Origin: Apilactobacillus apisilvae
GTDB taxonomy: Bacteria; Bacillota; Bacilli; Lactobacillales; Lactobacillaceae
Assembly: GCF_023380225.1 (NCBI RefSeq)
Contig: NZ_CP093362.1
Coordinates: 744,001-808,000, forward strand
DNA: 64,000 nucleotides
Reading direction: 5' to 3'
This document shows, in pieces, positions 62,593 to 64,000 of the stretch (position 1 is the first letter of the stretch; each line of letters begins with the position of its first letter). The notes beneath the pieces were generated by a model, which saw only the letters and a list, made by a program, of their open reading frames with translations, made no database searches and was not told where the DNA came from. The translations under genes were made by a program, and so were the position numbers.

Positions 62593-64000
62593 CTATTCAA
62601 ATGATTTCGCCTGCAAATTATACAAATCTGCATAATATTTATTATTTTTCATAAGTTTGTCATGACTATCAAAACCAACAATTTTTCCAGATTTCAAAAC
62701 TAATACCTCATCTGCTAACTTAACAGCTGACATTCTGTGAGTAATAAAGAAAACTGTTTTATTCTCTGTCATTTTGATAAAACTTTGATAAATATTAAAT
62801 TCACTTCTAGGATCTAATGAAGCTGTGGGTTCATCTAAAATAATTATCTTAGAATCAGCCATAAAAGCTCTTGAAATTGCTAACTTTTGCCATTGCCCAC
62901 CTGACAGATCAATTCCATTATCAAATTGTTTTCCTAACATTGTATTTAATGATAAATTTTTATTTTTAAAAGTTTCATAAAAATTACCATCCTGCATCGC
63001 ATTAATAATTGATTGTTTATCATTCAATTTTCTAATATTACCTAGTCCAACTGAATCCTTAATTGGTAAATAGAATTTTGAATAATCTTGGAAAACAGCA
63101 CTTAAATTTTTACGATAATCATCAATATTCATTTTGTTAATGTCTTTATTATTAATTTTAATATTCCCTTTAACAGGATCATAAAACCGCATTAATAATT
63201 TAACTAATGTTGATTTACCAGAACCATTTTCACCAACAATTGCGATTCTTTCACCTGATTTAACATTAAATGAAACGTCATTTAACGCTAGTTCATTTTG
63301 ACCAGGATAACTAAATGATAAATGATTATAATCAATAGATTTAAAATCATTTGGAAAAGCCAAAGTTCCTGAATAATCATTTTGTTCTTTAATGTTCATA
63401 AAATTAAAGTATTTTTTCATGTATAGTAACGTATCATACAAAAGGCTAGAATTTTCAATTAAAGCATAAACACTAGCAGTAGTTGCTGTTAAAGTTGAAA
63501 CAAAGACTAGAAAGCTTCCTGCAGAAATTTCATTATTTCTTATTTTTTGAATGATCCAAACTAGGCTAAAAACACTTAAGAATGCACTAATTAATAAAAA
63601 AATTAATGAATTCCACATTTGAGTTAAGCGAACCTTTTTCATTTTACTATGCATTTTTTGATAAACATTATGATATGAATCAATGAAAAAGTTAAAGAGT
63701 CCAAATAATCTAACCTCTTTTGCATCCTTTTGGGTTAACAGAGTTTCACTATAGTATTGAATTTTTCGTGCATCAGGACTTCTTGTTACCATAGTTTCAA
63801 AAGAATTTTGTTGAATATGATAACTAATAATACTTTGAGGAATAATTGATAACAATAAAATAAATGCAATAAAAATACTATAATTTGATAAAAGAATCAT
63901 CATTGATAAAATCGTAATAATCTCTCTAACCATGCTAATACCAAATACAATTAAATTAACTGGGCGCCACGAAGCTTCAGAGCTAACTAATTGTAAATTA
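62593..64000 (-). CDS. ABC exporter, fused permease-ATPase, 5' end outside the window
   Basis: Half-transporter of the ABC-B type, at least 469 residues visible. The frame stays open past the ATG at 63933 to the window edge (NLQLVSSEASWRPVNLIVFG), so the N-terminus is missing. About four membrane helices are seen, then an ATPase domain: Walker A VGENGSGKST, Q-loop VFQDYSKF, signature LSGGQWQKLAISRA, Walker B IIILDEPTASLD and switch H in FFITHRMS. Export of a peptide, lipid or drug is possible; the substrate and any partner gene lie beyond the window. Confidence 0.9.
   Translation of the reverse strand, partial: NLQLVSSEASWRPVNLIVFGISMVREIITILSMMILLSNYSIFIAFILLLSIIPQSIISYHIQQNSFETMVTRSPDARKIQYYSETLLTQKDAKEVRLFGLFNFFIDSYHNVYQKMHSKMKKVRLTQMWNSLIFLLISAFLSVFSLVWIIQKIRNNEISAGSFLVFVSTLTATTASVYALIENSSLLYDTLLYMKKYFNFMNIKEQNDYSGTLAFPNDFKSIDYNHLSFSYPGQNELALNDVSFNVKSGERIAIVGENGSGKSTLVKLLMRFYDPVKGNIKINNKDINKMNIDDYRKNLSAVFQDYSKFYLPIKDSVGLGNIRKLNDKQSIINAMQDGNFYETFKNKNLSLNTMLGKQFDNGIDLSGGQWQKLAISRAFMADSKIIILDEPTASLDPRSEFNIYQSFIKMTENKTVFFITHRMSAVKLADEVLVLKSGKIVGFDSHDKLMKNNKYYADLYNLQAKSFE

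Noticed and set aside
1..64000. CRISPR arrays, insertion sequences, prophage or tRNA genes
   Set aside because: I found no regularly spaced repeats, transposase, integrase or phage genes, and no cloverleaf sequence by reading.

Overview
This 64 kb window is an AT-rich, gene-dense chromosomal segment from a low-GC Gram-positive bacterium, almost certainly a member of the Lactobacillaceae. The evidence is strong GGAGG ribosome binding sites, frequent TTG/GTG starts, TPP, purine, lysine and T-box leader RNAs of Firmicute type, PepO, an archaeal-type PEP carboxylase, DUF915 and DUF2798 proteins, YkoEDC, and a large share of transporters. I see no insertion sequence, prophage, CRISPR array, rRNA or tRNA. 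It reads as a core or near-core region with local gene decay, not a mobile island.

Layout. 0.1-2.8 kb: three-gene ABC importer of the TrpX type. 2.9-9.6 kb: a membrane-anchored Ser/Asn-rich protein, a MarR repressor with its MFS pump and a perfect palindromic operator, an FAD/NAD(P)-binding protein and a D,D-carboxypeptidase. 9.6-12.5 kb: TPP riboswitch and the ykoEDC thiamine-precursor ECF transporter. 12.5-19.5 kb: a protein with four tandem Sm/SH3-like repeats next to L-asparaginase, a purine-riboswitch-controlled xanthine permease, an aquaglyceroporin-like channel, DegV and a DUF2798 protein. 19.5-23 kb: a Rad3/DinG-type helicase without the usual Fe-S cysteines, and a lactonase. 23.1-25.6 kb: an intact methionine (AUG) T-box leader over two broken genes, mmuP (frameshift) and mmuM (nonsense codon). 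26.2 kb: perR.

26.7-41 kb is the metabolic centre: a complete acetyl-branch diaminopimelate/lysine pathway. A seven-gene minus-strand operon (lysA-dapH-deacetylase-dapA-dapB-aminotransferase-asd) lies under a lysine riboswitch. lysC-dapF is divergent with its own promoter. Next to it are PEP carboxylase and a second aminotransferase, which can supply oxaloacetate and aspartate; the aminotransferase has a terminator hairpin in its own leader.

41.3-42.7 kb: two tandem VIT1/CCC1-type metal transporters whose promoter region carries a PerR-box-like sequence, nearly identical to the one before perR, and a DtxR/MntR-like palindrome over a second -35. 42.8-53.7 kb: M20 and S9 peptidases, a YibE/F pair, the OpuA glycine-betaine ABC transporter and PepO. 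53.7-64 kb: an MFS pump, DUF915 hydrolase, methionine aminopeptidase, hydroxyacid dehydrogenase, BCCT transporter, O-acetyltransferase, RNase HI, a 39-residue basic protein, a PdxK/ThiD-type kinase and an ABC exporter cut by the window end.

Themes are amino-acid supply (lysine, aspartate, methionine salvage now lost), osmolyte uptake, metal/peroxide control and vitamin salvage. The best candidates for new biology are the four-repeat Sm-like protein, the cysteine-less helicase, two genes whose best start codon is ATT, the aminotransferase leader, and the dual metal/peroxide control region in front of the VIT1 pair. I see no multi-gene system that is clearly undescribed.
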